DNA of 64,000 nt from Symbiodinium natans (lineage: Eukaryota; Sar; Dinophyceae; Suessiales; Symbiodiniaceae), in contig CAJNDS010002215.1 in NCBI GenBank assembly GCA_905221605.1, positions 406,001 through 470,000 of the forward strand. The letters run 5' to 3'. The notes below the pieces were generated by a model. It saw nothing but the letters and a program-made list of their open reading frames with translations. It did not search any database and was not told the DNA's origin. Positions 11,341 to 20,864 of this stretch are shown piece by piece. Both the position numbers and the translations under genes were made by a program. Within the stretch, counting starts at the first letter, position 1. Each line of letters opens with the position of its first letter.

Positions 11341-11600
11341 CATATTGCCTCGTTGCTACCTCTCACTGCGTGGCCCTGTTTGAGGAGCCCCGAGGTGGGC
11401 CTCGCCGTGCGGCGACCCGACCAAGGCTCCTGAGTTTTGCTCTTCGAATCTTTGCAGATCTTTGCTCTGTCTGTGCATCGCTCCATATCGTTGCTTTGGG
11501 CGTAGCTCTCTCAGCGCATGTCTGGGGTGGACTTCGAATGGCAACATGTACTGGCCATCGTCGCAATCATTGTCCTCCTAATTACTCCTCATCGCCACAA

Positions 11601-11795
11601 CCTGTTGTGGCTGCCGTGGTTGTTGTGGTTGTTGTGGTTGCTGTGGTTGTTGCGGTTGTTGTGGCTGTTGTGGTTGTTGTGGTTGTTGTGGTTGTTGTGA
11701 TTGGTCTTGCTGCTGTCGCTGCCATGGTCGTTGTCGTTGGGGCTGTTGCTGTTGCTGCTGCTGCTGCTGTTGTTGGTGGTCTGCTGGTGCTGCTG
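11601..11795. repeat. GTTGTGGTT minisatellite grading into a CTG/GTT trinucleotide tract
   Basis: A 9-bp unit GTTGTGGTT repeats about ten times (11604-11700) and grades into CTG/TTG triplets (11705-11780). On the minus strand this reads as CAA/CAG and Pro codons, giving Gln-Gln-Pro repeats followed by a Gln run inside a 100-codon open frame (11578-11880). That could be a Gln-rich coding segment. The plus-strand Leu/Trp/Val frame across it is not credible. Confidence 0.8.
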
Positions 11796-12416
11796 GTGGT
11801 GGTGAAGGTGGTGGTGGTGCCGCTGCTGCTGGGGCTGGTGCTGGTGCAGCTGGTTTTAGTGTTGGCCCTTGTATGGTCATGGGTCATGGTGGGGGTGCAC
11901 GTGCTTGCTGGTCAGGCTAACCTGAGCAATCACACCTGAGAATGGGGAGTGCAAGCAGTTTTGCGAGCCACTCCTGATATTCAGGTTGATTTGCAGAGAT
12001 GTAGTGAGATCGTATCCAACGATTTGCTGTCTCGCATGAGCATGGGGGAGCAATACAGTGCAGACGTTTAGAGCGAAATGCTTCTTGTTTCACTTTACAG
12101 TAACTTTACAGCGGTTAGTAGAGTTGTGCTTTGGGAGTTGCTAGCGCATACTTGCAGACGAAATGAGGACACAACAATAAGTACACATGTACGTGCATCG
12201 TTGTACACACACTTATGTTGAAACATGTTGAAACCGATAGCTTCTGACACTGCGCCATCCCGCCGAAACAAAAGCGCTTTTGCTAAGTTGTGCCGACCTG
12301 CGCCTGCTTCAGTGATGCCAGGACTAGCCCGTTAGGCACAGGAGGAAGCGGACTTGCCGAGCATTGCAGCCTCATACAGTACCCGTAGTAGCACTGGTTG
12401 TATTACAGTGTGAATC

Positions 12417-13137
12417 ATGAAGCCGAAGCGAGATGGCGACAAGGCTTCGGTTTGTCTGCATCTACAAAGCACCATCTCGAACTTTGCTTTAACCAAGGTG
12501 GTTGTGGCCACGTCTGAAGAACCCAAGAGATGCCAGGGCCCTCAGAATATCGGGATTCCCGGAATGTTTCTGTCAGCCTGGGCTTGCGGAAAAGCGGTAA
12601 GACATCTTTTATGGAATGTAGACTCTGGTTCTGTTGCATGCTGTGCGAAGCAGTGCTCTCTACATGCTGTGTAGTGTAAGAGTCAAGAATGATGTCGATT
12701 GGGTTTTCAGGTGTAGGGTGATGGTTGGGGAATCGCTCTGTATCACTCTTCGTTTCCAGGGTGCTACATACCACGGCTGGTTCGAGAAAGACATCCCGCG
12801 GGTGATGCTGTCCAGGCCTGTGGCATCAGGATGGTTTGTCCATGTTGTTTTTTTTGGATATGGTGGCGTGCGGAATTCTGGACACTTGGGCTTGTTGTTG
12901 CGCAGCCATGTCTGCAACCCAGCACAAAACGACAACAATCCTTGCGTAACAGACAGTGGGCCTCATGAGGTGGGCCATGTGTGGGAACTTAGTCTTGGAG
13001 TCCAGTTCATGCGGGCTTCTGAGCACAATGCTCCTGGCACGCTCGGGCTTTGCGTGCACGAGCAAGCAGGAAGGTCTCAGAGAAGCGTGAGCTCTAATCT
13101 TGCAAGCCGATGGGAACAGTCACTTCCATCAGGCTAG
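12417..13137 (+). CDS. Two-exon candidate gene, 185 aa, unrecognised
   Basis: Exon 1 (12417-12596) starts at an ATG and opens with MKPKRDGDKASVC. It ends on a codon boundary at a GTAAGA donor. A 163-nt intron (12597-12759) ends in a pyrimidine-rich TTTCCAG|G acceptor. Exon 2 (12760-13137) continues in phase 0 (GATYHGWFEKDIPRVMLS) to a TAG stop. Matching phase and two strong splice signals support the join. The 125-residue second exon is mixed hydrophobic/hydrophilic with a hydrophobic patch near its start. A 119-codon minus frame (12415-12774) competes over exon 1. No family is recognised. Confidence 0.45.
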
Positions 13138-13791
13138 CGCACAGCTTCCAAAATCGGATACCCACTGACGGTTTTGGGCACGGCTTGATGTACATTATGA
13201 TTTTGGCCTTGAGTGTTGCAGGCGCTGGGTTTTGTCAGAGCTCCATTGCATCTGTTAAGGTTTCCGATGTCGGGTTCGCGCTGCTGCATATTTCTCATTC
13301 CCAAATGCGAGGTCTTCGCCTCACCACGCAGGCATGTCGCGAGCTTGGGGGGGGGCAGGTTGCTGTCGGAACGCTTTCGGTTCATTGCTCCGCGTCACAT
13401 CCAGCAAGGCCCGAGCCTTTCAATCTGGATGTGGACGGAGAGGCGAAGGTCCTCGTCGCCGATATGTGGAACCATGTGGAGCAAATGCAGCGGAAACTGG
13501 CTAATAGCCAGGTCAAGTACTGGCTGCGTCTGGCGGAATACTACCACTTTCCGGGTGTCCAGGCCTGGCATGCCTGCGTATGACCGCGCAGCCGTTCTCG
13601 CGCTGGACATGCGCACATGCGTCGGTTACATGCGGATCATCCTATACGGCTCCACCAGCGGCCTTTCCACCAACGGTCACCAACCTGTTGCAGGTGTTCC
13701 ACTCCCTGGCGGGGCTCATCGCGGATCTCAGGACATCGGCTCAGCGGCTCAACACGGCTCAACAGACGTTACCAGTGCAGGTTGAAGAGGG
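13110..13791 (+). CDS. Candidate multi-exon gene with helical segment, unrecognised
   Basis: A frame with ATG at 13110 stays open to 13577 and has a hydrophobic segment early (GLMYIMILALSVAGAGF). The best coding stretch is its end (EAKVLVADMWNHVEQMQRKL). A GTATGA donor at 13578 in phase 0 can join to exon 13694-13791, which follows a TTGCAG|G acceptor in phase 0. That exon reads VFHSLAGLIADLRTSAQRLN and ends at a consensus GTAAGT donor (13792). The same second-exon frame continues protein-like beyond a single TAA (13793-13795). Its start overlaps the previous model's end in another frame, so at least one boundary is wrong. Confidence 0.35.
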
Positions 13792-14540
13792 GTAAGTTCA
13801 GTTAGAGGCAGCTCGGGATGCTAGGGCTGGTTGGACTGGCTCTGCCCTGCGAGGCCTGATGTCCTCCAGGCTGCCAGGACTGCCATGGAAAGCCACCTGC
13901 AGGCCATTCTTGTTGTTGGGGGCGCGCGGCGCGGGAAGAAAGAATAATGGCAATATACCAAACCGTCACAAACCCTGAGTCCTAGAACCCCGAGCCATGG
14001 AAACATCCATGCGCAGCAGAAGCAACTCCTTTGTACCTTGCTTTTGGAGTCTGGCTTCAGGTGCAGACTGGCATCACCTTGTCGATCTTCCGTGCGCTTC
14101 TGACTACAGCTAACATGGAAGGAGGCCACGAGACTGAGGTGTCCGGAGGGTGTTTGAAGATGGATATTGTTGTGGCTCTAAGACTCTAAGGGTACTTGGA
14201 CTTCAAGACATAGACCTTGACTGGCGTTGGGATTCTGCAGGGTTTTTGGGCGAGATTGGAATAGCCTCCGGGTTCGGAAAACTTCCAACGAACCGTCACC
14301 TGTCTGACTTCTGCATGAATTACCCGCTGGCTTTCTCATTATAGAGTCTTGCATCTGCAAGCTGCATGCCAGGGAAGGCCCTGCGGCGGAGAGCCAAGCG
14401 CCCCTGGAACCGCAAAACGTGTTGAGACTTGGTGTTTGAGTTTTCTTGTTGGAGAGAGTTCGTGTTTTTGGGGAAGATGGGCCATTCCTTAAAGCCTACA
14501 CGGGAGGGAGGGCGTGAGGGTCGCTCGTGGTCACTTGCCG

Positions 14541-14580
14541 AAAAGGGTGTGACTGCTCACGAAAGGGTGTGACTGCTCAC
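14541..14580. repeat. 20-bp tandem duplication
   Basis: The unit GAAAGGGTGTGACTGCTCAC occurs twice in direct succession with one mismatch. The surrounding 13.8-14.6 kb holds no frame I would call, apart from a minus frame at 13821-14129 without support. Confidence 0.85.
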
Positions 14581-14597
14581 GTAAGACCGAAACGAAC

Positions 14598-15026
14598 TTG
14601 GAGGTGGGCCTTCTTAAACGTGCATTGGGACCTCAACCGGCACTTGCATTATGCTGGCATGGCTTCCGTTTATGCTTGCAGCGATCTGCGGTACTGCCGC
14701 ACGGAGGCTCAGAGAAGTTTCCAAGCCCACAAGCGCCGATCTTTGCCTGCCGCAGCCGCAGGGAGAATGTCGTGAATTGTGTTGCTGCTTTTCCAAAGAA
14801 ACCCTTAAGCCCCTTGGTGACCATGACCTTCTACTATCTGCCCACTGGCTATAGGCAAGAAGATCTTCTTGTGAACTTCAGAGGGGGAAGCTCTCCTAGC
14901 AGCTTGCCAAGGCATGGCCAATTCAAGAGATCCGTTGCAGGCCGCCATGATATGGGTGATTCGTGGTTACCTACTATAGTGGTTCTCGTGAAGCTCCTTG
15001 AAGGCGAAGTTGAAGGAATCTGGTAA
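14598..15026 (+). CDS. Possible coding segment, contested
   Basis: A 142-codon open frame whose second half is protein-like (TMTFYYLPTGYRQEDLLVNF). An overlapping frame with ATG at 14651 instead encodes a signal-peptide-like start (MLAWLPFMLAAICGTA) and 67 residues. The two cannot both be right, and no motif decides. Confidence 0.25.
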   Translation: MEVGLLKRALGPQPALALCWHGFRLCLQRSAVLPHGGSEKFPSPQAPIFACRSRRENVVNCVAAFPKKPLSPLVTMTFYYLPTGYRQEDLLVNFRGGSSPSSLPRHGQFKRSVAGRHDMGDSWLPTIVVLVKLLEGEVEGIW

Positions 15027-15130
15027 GAAGGTTGCTGGGAAGGAGAGCTGCGCTTTCAAAGAACTTGAGGGGGCATAGCTGATCGACAGGCTTCGCACGA
15101 TTCCCATACACCTCGGCGGCAGCTCACTGC

Positions 15131-15331
15131 ATGGCGGATTCGGGCGCGTCAGCTCCCCGGATGGCAGCGCAGAGCACCGGTCGCAGCGAAGGGCAGCTGC
15201 TTTGCAGGCCATACGGCTCCACATTCAGCTATGCCATCCAAACAGAGTCAGCGATCCTGCCGAGTAAGACAGCTTCAGAATTTAGTCTTGATTATTTGGA
15301 GAACTGCAGAAGGTGGGAAGCCTTAGTTTGA
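15131..15331 (+). CDS. 66-aa ATG-initiated ORF, unrecognised
   Basis: ATG at 15131, opening with MADSGASAPRMAAQSTGRS and ending DYLENCRRWEALV before TAG. Hydrophilic and evenly composed, so it may be a first exon or a small protein. A minus-strand frame (14967-15224) overlaps part of it. Confidence 0.35.
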   Translation: MADSGASAPRMAAQSTGRSEGQLLCRPYGSTFSYAIQTESAILPSKTASEFSLDYLENCRRWEALV

Positions 15332-15339
15332 GCATCTTG

Positions 15340-17520
15340 CAGCAAGAATCAGCCAAGGTTTAGAGCTAGTGGGGCTGGGTGCGACTATGACTACAAGTTC
15401 TCTGCCTATATACAAGACTACTGTTGCGCGTACGTTCGGATTTTTGCGACGTCCTCAGTCCTCTCATCGCAACAGGGCCATTGAGCTCTTGCAGCAGAAT
15501 CGGTACGAGTTTAATTGGGCTTCTCTAGGATTTGCTGCAGTAGCTTAGAGATGACCTATGAGTTTGAGCCTTAGAAGCAGACAAAAACAAGGGGCCAATG
15601 TGGCGATGCGAAGAGCTTCTCGTAGCTCCTGAATGCGACTATAGGGCGCGGCGTCCGACTTCCGAAGCTTCTCCGTTTGCAGGCTCGAGGGAGGGAGGGA
15701 GGGAGCGGGGGGGGGGGGCGGGGGGTGTCAACAAGAGACCCTTTCTGAGGTCTGGGAATCGGAAGCGGAGAACGTAAGCGGAGTGCATCAAAAACTCTGA
15801 ACCACATCGGTTCCGAAATCCTGTAGGTTTGGCGTCCATGTCGTGTCGGCTGGAAGAAGGATGGTAGGCACCCGAGCTGGAGGATCTTCGGTGCAAGGTG
15901 TCAAGGGAGCTGTATGCAAGTGTTCAGGATCTTGTGGAAATTCCGATGGATGAACAAGAGCCGTACAAGACCTCTTTTTTCGTGTCTTGAGTTCATACTC
16001 TGCAATCTGTGGAAGGTGGATAGTGCAAACGGCCAACATCAACAGCAGCAGCTTGTGCACAGACAAGCCATGCCACAGTTCAGGGAGTGTTCAGGGACTC
16101 TTGAGTAGATCATGTTCGATGTCGCAAGAGGACGATTGCTATGTAGTTAAGCAGCAATGCCGCGACAAACATCCCCAGCCTTAGAGCAAAGTAGGGTTGT
16201 TGCTTGGGGGACAACGCACCTTGAGCAGCGATGCAAGGTTGAGACCGCCTTCACCAGCTAAAGGCTTAAAGCATGTAAATGCCTTTAGGGCATCCGCCTT
16301 TTCGCAACAGTCGTCAGCATGTACCTCCCAAATGACTGATGACCCAGGTTCCCACCACACGTTTCGACTGGTCGGACTCGACCTCAGGGACTTCAGCCTC
16401 AAGAAAGGGGACGAATTTCTCCGACCCCTTTGCAGCCTCACCCCAAAGGTCCCAAGGTCCGCGCCTTCGGCAGCAATGCACTGCCTGCACGGTGTTATAG
16501 TAGCCGAGGCGAGCACCGAGTGAAGCCTACAGCGAGGACAGTGATAGATGGGTCTGCCTGGGGAGAGTTCAACTCAGTCATCAACTGTCTGGTGTGTTCT
16601 TTCAGTGCTAATGGAGAAGTGCTGTCTTTTGGCGGCATCTGGTGGCACTGATAGCCGCAGCAATGCACGGAGTCTGAGTCAACGCCGATGTTGTGAGTTC
16701 GTCTCAACACGTGAAGACCCCGCAGAACCCTAAAACCCTAAAACGCTCAACCCTGCATTGCACGTCCTGCAGTCGGACTGCAAGAGGACCGCGGCTGGGG
16801 CTCGGACTCTGCGAGTCATCATTCCAGAGGCACGGAGACACGACAGCCTGCACATGCGGCCCTGATTTCCGGGCTCCGGGTGCAGCCGGGCGATTCTCTT
16901 CCCCAGCCCCCAAGCATATGATATCATAACTGCAGGAAATCTAGAGCCCGAGCAGATCCGCAGCAACGCAGAATCACGCGGCTGAAGCATGATCGTCAAC
17001 GCAAGGAGAAGCAGTTCGCCCTACGCGCGGGCGACTCCTTGGCTTGGGCTGTGTCTGTGAGGCAGGAGGGGAAAAAGGTCGGAGAAAGCAAGCCTGAACT
17101 ACCCAACACCGATCTTCCTGGCTGTCGGCGGTCAGATGTTCGCACGCAGGCCGGGTCTTTCTTGGGACGGCTGGCGTCGTGTCCGGCATGGTCCTCGGCA
17201 TGCGCCCGGCGAAGGTACTTTGTGGTACTTGCTACTTTCTGTATAGCGAGTGGAATGAGTAGAACTGAAGTTTGAAATCGGCTACAGGTCTTCGTCGGTG
17301 CTTTGGGCGGATATAAGGTAAAGGCAAGATGTGGAAAAGATGCGTGCTAGACTCAAGAGTAAGGCAAGGTGCTGCCTCGCAGCTCTAACAGCGAAGTTGC
17401 TGTCGAAGAGCATCTTGTTCCGGAAGGATCTCTCTTCAACTCGTAGGTTGCTTTTGGGGTGCGGGCTGCACTTTTTGCGGCGCAAGTGAAAGGTTGCATT
17501 ACACTTGCCTTACTGCAGGA
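15340..17520. other. Unresolved region, no gene called
   Basis: A G-run lies at about 15705-15727. Overlapping frames at 16181-16516 (-), 16197-16523 (+) and 16548-16733 (+, ATG) are all moderately protein-like. A short CCCTAAAA pair sits at 16727-16743. Splice pairs and motifs are lacking. Confidence 0.4.
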
Positions 17521-17527
17521 CTCATGA

Positions 17528-17737
17528 CCACGTGTTGATGTGAAGGACGTTGACCAGAAAGTTTTCTCAGCATGGCATGAGCTTCCTTCACTGGAGCAGA
17601 CTTCCAACGACTGGAAGTTGAACTCCAGACGCCATTATATGAGGATGTTGTTGTCGTCCATGTTCTCAAAAAGACTGCGCAAAAACTGCGCGGTCAGAGA
17701 AGCAACATCTAGCTGCCACGTTCAAGCAGGCATCTAG
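17528..17737 (+). CDS. Candidate terminal exon, unrecognised
   Basis: Open from just after a TGA (17525-17527) to TAG (17735-17737). The peptide is protein-like throughout (VKDVDQKVFSAWHELPSLEQ and later YMRMLLSSMFSKRLRKNC). A pyrimidine-rich CTGCAG acceptor lies upstream at 17514-17519, but its phase does not read straight into this frame, so the left edge is uncertain. Positions 17738-18186 hold no called gene. Confidence 0.4.
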   Translation, partial: PRVDVKDVDQKVFSAWHELPSLEQTSNDWKLNSRRHYMRMLLSSMFSKRLRKNCAVREATSSCHVQAGI

Positions 17738-18186
17738 AAAACATCTAACCGAGCTACCGCAGAGCTTCCATCTACGGCCAGGGCACCTTATGTGTGCGAC
17801 AAAGTGCAAATGTGCATGCAGGTTTGGCTATGCAAACAGAGCTGTTGATGGCATCATATGTGTGTGAACTTAGCACAATCCCTGTACCAAGTTTGGTCGG
17901 CCTCCTACCCTCATCAGGCTTATTGCCCCCAAGACATGCAAAACACAACAGCACGTAATCGGAAGTAAGCAGAAGCTCGCCGAGAGCCCGCCATGGTTTC
18001 ACCCCTGGAAGAGCTGGGACACCAGGCCGCTTAGGTTTTTGGCTTTGACTCCGTGCCGAAGTGGCCTTGAGGTTTGTGCTCGGCGATTGCGGCTATTGCG
18101 AAGTGTGCATCAAAGGAACAAAACCATGGTAGTGACAACTGTGCAGTACAGTCGTCACGAAAGCTTGATCGTCTGGGCGAGTGTCA

Positions 18187-18663
18187 ATGATGAATCCCGA
18201 ACTTGAACCACGCTACAGCCTTCGCCAGACAAGACGGGAAAGACAAGATGAGAAGAGCATGGGGCAGTCCCTGGAAGGTGTCGCTGTTGCAGCGGGGCAC
18301 GCCTCAGGAGGTGGGCAGGTGAGAGGGCGGAGAGGATTTCAGCTGCTCACGGTCAATTTTGGGTGTTATAATGGAAAGGCCAGTTTCGCAGCAGTCCAGC
18401 TCTGGCGGATTCACAACAACTCCTTCCCTTGTCTGACCTGCATCTGCTGACCTTCCCTTGCCACCTTGATAACAAACAAGCTTATCGGTCGAGGTCAAAG
18501 ATGCCTCTGCCCGGCTGTCCCAATTTCAGCGGAGTCGCGGCTCAGCCACAGCTGCGAAAGGCATGTAGCAGGTGGGTTCAGTCATGTTCAGACCTCTGAC
18601 TTTCTGGATGCTCGGTGGAAGCGTTCACTGGGCGAGACTGAGCAAAATGCATACTGTCAATAG
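18187..18663 (+). CDS. Two-exon candidate gene, about 105 aa, unrecognised
   Basis: Exon 1 starts with two adjacent ATGs (18187, 18190), reads MMNPELEPRYSLRQTRRERQ and ends on a codon boundary at CAG|GTGAGA (donor 18319). A proposed acceptor AACAAG (18475-18480) gives exon 2, 18481-18663, in phase 0. It contains RCLCPAVPISAESRLSHSC and SDFLDARWKRSLGETEQ and ends in TAG. The donor is strong. The acceptor is weaker, and nearby AGs are possible. No domain is recognised, though the Cys/His content of exon 2 is notable. Confidence 0.4.
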
Positions 18664-19069
18664 CTGCATCTCACAACAAGGTGCGCCCAAAATTGAACCT
18701 AGGTTCTAGATGAAAGTAATCAGAGGCTGCGATTGCACCGCATGATATACTTTGCTGGCCATGCTAGAAGAAACGACCTTTGCACCCCCAAGATGAATGT
18801 TCAAGTCACAAGCTTCTACATACTCAGTGCAGAAGGAGCATCGTCCACCCATTGTTGTGCCTGTAGACGTATGTCACACCAAGGTCGCCTTAAGCCCTAG
18901 AAGCCTAGAAGCCCATACAGACAAATACTATATGTGTATCTGTATATGTATATACAAAGATAAGTATCTAGATATGTGTATAGTATGTGTATGTATATGT
19001 TGAAAGAAAACCGGGTGTGCATATTACATTCATATTTATTTATGCTAACTATTAACGTTTCTTATTCAC
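18664..19069. other. No gene recognised; AT-rich tail
   Basis: The region becomes AT-rich from 18920 with TATGTGTA-type microsatellite sequence, leading into the telomere-like block. Confidence 0.5.
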
Positions 19070-19143
19070 CCCTAAACCCTAAACCCTAAGCCCTCAGCCC
19101 TAAGCCCTAAGCCCTAAGCCCTAAGCCCTAAGCCCTAAACCCC
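19070..19143. repeat. Interstitial telomere-like array, CCCTAAA/CCCTAAG
   Basis: About ten heptamers in C-rich orientation: two or three canonical CCCTAAA, then mostly the variant CCCTAAG, ending in CCCTAAA. The heptamer is the plant-type telomere repeat, which is also used by dinoflagellates. Confidence 0.92.
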
Positions 19144-19270
19144 ACATGTGCGCTTGTCCTGCTTAAGGTCACGCCCTGAGCCTCAGCGTTGCGCTGCTCC
19201 GCGCAGCCCAAAGCTCTGGGGAAGCCTTCGCCTCGCTACTCGTGAGGAAAAGCCCAACTGCTTCTTCATG

Positions 19271-19325
19271 TAGGGTTTAGGGTTTAGGGTTTAGGGTTTA
19301 GGGTTTAGGGTTTAGGGTTTAGGGT

Positions 19326-19378
<53 letters not shown>

Positions 19379-19382
19379 GGTA
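19271..19382. repeat. Interstitial telomere-like array, TTTAGGG then TTGAGGG
   Basis: Seven to eight perfect TTTAGGG units are followed by about eight units of the variant TTGAGGG. The orientation is G-rich, opposite to the array at 19070-19143, about 130 bp to its left. Confidence 0.93.
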
Positions 19383-19718
19383 GTTTACAGATGTTTACAT
19401 ATACCTGTGTGTGTTGAAGGCAGCCCAAGCTTCAACAACTTTTCCGGCTGTAAACTTGGAGCCCTGCTGGAAGGTTGCTCTCTTGACAAGGGCTCTTCTC
19501 GTTAACTTCAAGGCTTCTGCGGCTTCGCCCCGCATCGGGTCTACAGTCTCCGAACTATAGGGTGTAAGTTCATCAAGCCGTGTAAGTGTGTAGAAAGGGT
19601 GCTTTTACCGCGCAGAGCCTCAGGTTCTTCGCAGCCCAGAGCTTGGCCGCTCGAGCCCGGCTCTGCGCAGCCGAGGACTCCGAGACCTGGCCCCAGGCTC
19701 GGCTTAGAGATCTTATAG

Positions 19719-19815
19719 TGGTTTAGGGTTTATAGGGTGTTAGGGTGTAGGGGTTTAGGGTTTAGGGTTTAGGGTTTAGGATTTAAATTTATGTAGGGTT
19801 TTTTAGGGTTTATAG
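19719..19815. repeat. Degenerate telomere-like array
   Basis: GTTTAGGG units with insertions and substitutions (TTATAGGG, GTGTAGGGG) around four intact TTTAGGG copies. The spacer before it shares GAGCCTCAG and GCAGCCCA-AGCT words with the spacer at 19180-19230, as if a telomere-associated segment were duplicated. Confidence 0.85.
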
Positions 19816-19859
19816 GATTGTGCTAGGTTGTGTTTGCGGCTCTCTTTCTTGCAGTCTGT

Positions 19860-20372
19860 TCAGAGCAATGGTAGCTTGCCATTGCCCTCAGTGTTCGCGG
19901 TCTCTTTTCGGACCTTTGCTCTCCAGTGTGTCGCTTTGTCTGTATTTCTGGAAGTAGCAGATGAGGAAAGGGTGCTGTGCTGATTCTGTCGGCGCGAGGG
20001 CAGGATCATCTGTCTGTTTTCTGCCAACATGCTTCTGCGGATTCTCGGAGATCCACTACTATTGCTACAGCTACAGCAGGGCAGGTCTTGAATTGCGAAG
20101 CTTCTTGCAGTTCTTGCTGCAATAGCAGATTTCACATGACACCGCCCTGCTGCTGGCCTGATCATTCGCGATGTATGAAGCACAGTGTGTGGCATGGCAC
20201 ATCTGTCGTGAGAATTTCCATGGGCAATATGCTGCGTATGAGATGCACAAAGAGTTCGTAGCCCCGCAAGGTCGCTCCAGAAATTCTCGAGGCATCGAGG
20301 GCTGGTCGGTAACGGAGTGGTTCTGCGTGAGGTTCCCTCTTGCATGCCACAGCTCTGCCTCGGTGAAGTCAC
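19860..20372 (-). CDS. 170-codon minus ORF, unrecognised
   Basis: A long open minus frame rich in Ser, Arg, Thr and Asn, with a plausible C-terminus (TDKATHWRAKVRKETANTEG). It has a GTG-type first codon, so it would need an upstream exon. A plus-strand ATG frame (20171-20515) overlaps half of it and is equally good. Confidence 0.3.
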   Translation of the reverse strand: MTSPRQSCGMQEGTSRRTTPLPTSPRCLENFWSDLAGLRTLCASHTQHIAHGNSHDRCAMPHTVLHTSRMIRPAAGRCHVKSAIAARTARSFAIQDLPCCSCSNSSGSPRIRRSMLAENRQMILPSRRQNQHSTLSSSATSRNTDKATHWRAKVRKETANTEGNGKLPLL

Positions 20373-20515
20373 AACCTTCAGGTCGCATTGTGCCGAAGAG
20401 CAATAATAGCAACAATAGCAAGACTAGCAATCATAGCAATCATAGCAATCATAGCAATAGTCGGCGATTTGCCAGACTGCTGTGCGCCCTGAATGCCTGC
20501 ATACGGAGGTCCTAA
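20171..20515 (+). CDS. 114-aa ATG-initiated ORF with Asn-His-Ser repeat, unrecognised
   Basis: ATG at 20171; the first 70 residues are well mixed (CRENFHGQYAAYEMHKEFVA). A 9-bp microsatellite (20400-20460, AATCATAGC-like) then encodes an Asn-His-Ser repeat, ending at TAA. It competes with the minus frame at 19860-20372. Confidence 0.3.
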   Translation: MYEAQCVAWHICRENFHGQYAAYEMHKEFVAPQGRSRNSRGIEGWSVTEWFCVRFPLACHSSASVKSQPSGRIVPKSNNSNNSKTSNHSNHSNHSNSRRFARLLCALNACIRRS

Positions 20516-20578
20516 GTTCTGGGAGGTGTGGGAAGCCAGCGTTGCGACAGCCCCTCGCCATGCAAGGATCCTTCATAG

Positions 20579-20851
20579 ATGATGAGTCACATGGCGCGCT
20601 GTGAACACTCAAATGCAGCTGTGATCAGCTATGTGCACGAGGGCAGCCACAGCTCAGTTGCCGTGCTTTTCAACACTGTAGAGTGTAAACAGAGTTGGCT
20701 GCGTTTGCCTTTGCAATGTCCGTTTCATGGAACGTATTGGGCACTCTCTTACTACGACTGTTACTCTCAAGCAATGCCGAAAGCCTGCCATACTGCCGCT
20801 TGTTTGGTGCGTGTGAAATCGGGAGTGAAAGGCGAGAAGAGTGATGCTTAG
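20579..20851 (+). CDS. 90-aa ATG-initiated ORF, unrecognised
   Basis: Begins MMSHMARCEHSNAAVISY and ends VKSGVKGEKSDA directly before the 584-bp tandem array. Composition is globular-like, with six Cys. No signal peptide. The minus strand is open too but merges into the repeat. No family is recognised. Confidence 0.4.
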   Translation: MMSHMARCEHSNAAVISYVHEGSHSSVAVLFNTVECKQSWLRLPLQCPFHGTYWALSYYDCYSQAMPKACHTAACLVRVKSGVKGEKSDA

Positions 20852-20864
20852 CCACCTTGGGGCT

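Noticed and set aside
11370-11939. 189-codon Val/Leu/Trp plus-strand ORF as a membrane protein
   Set aside because: Its length and hydrophobicity come entirely from the GTTGTGGTT and CTG repeats.
19070-19382. Head-to-head telomere fusion
   Set aside because: The order is CCCTAAA then TTTAGGG, the reverse of a fusion junction.
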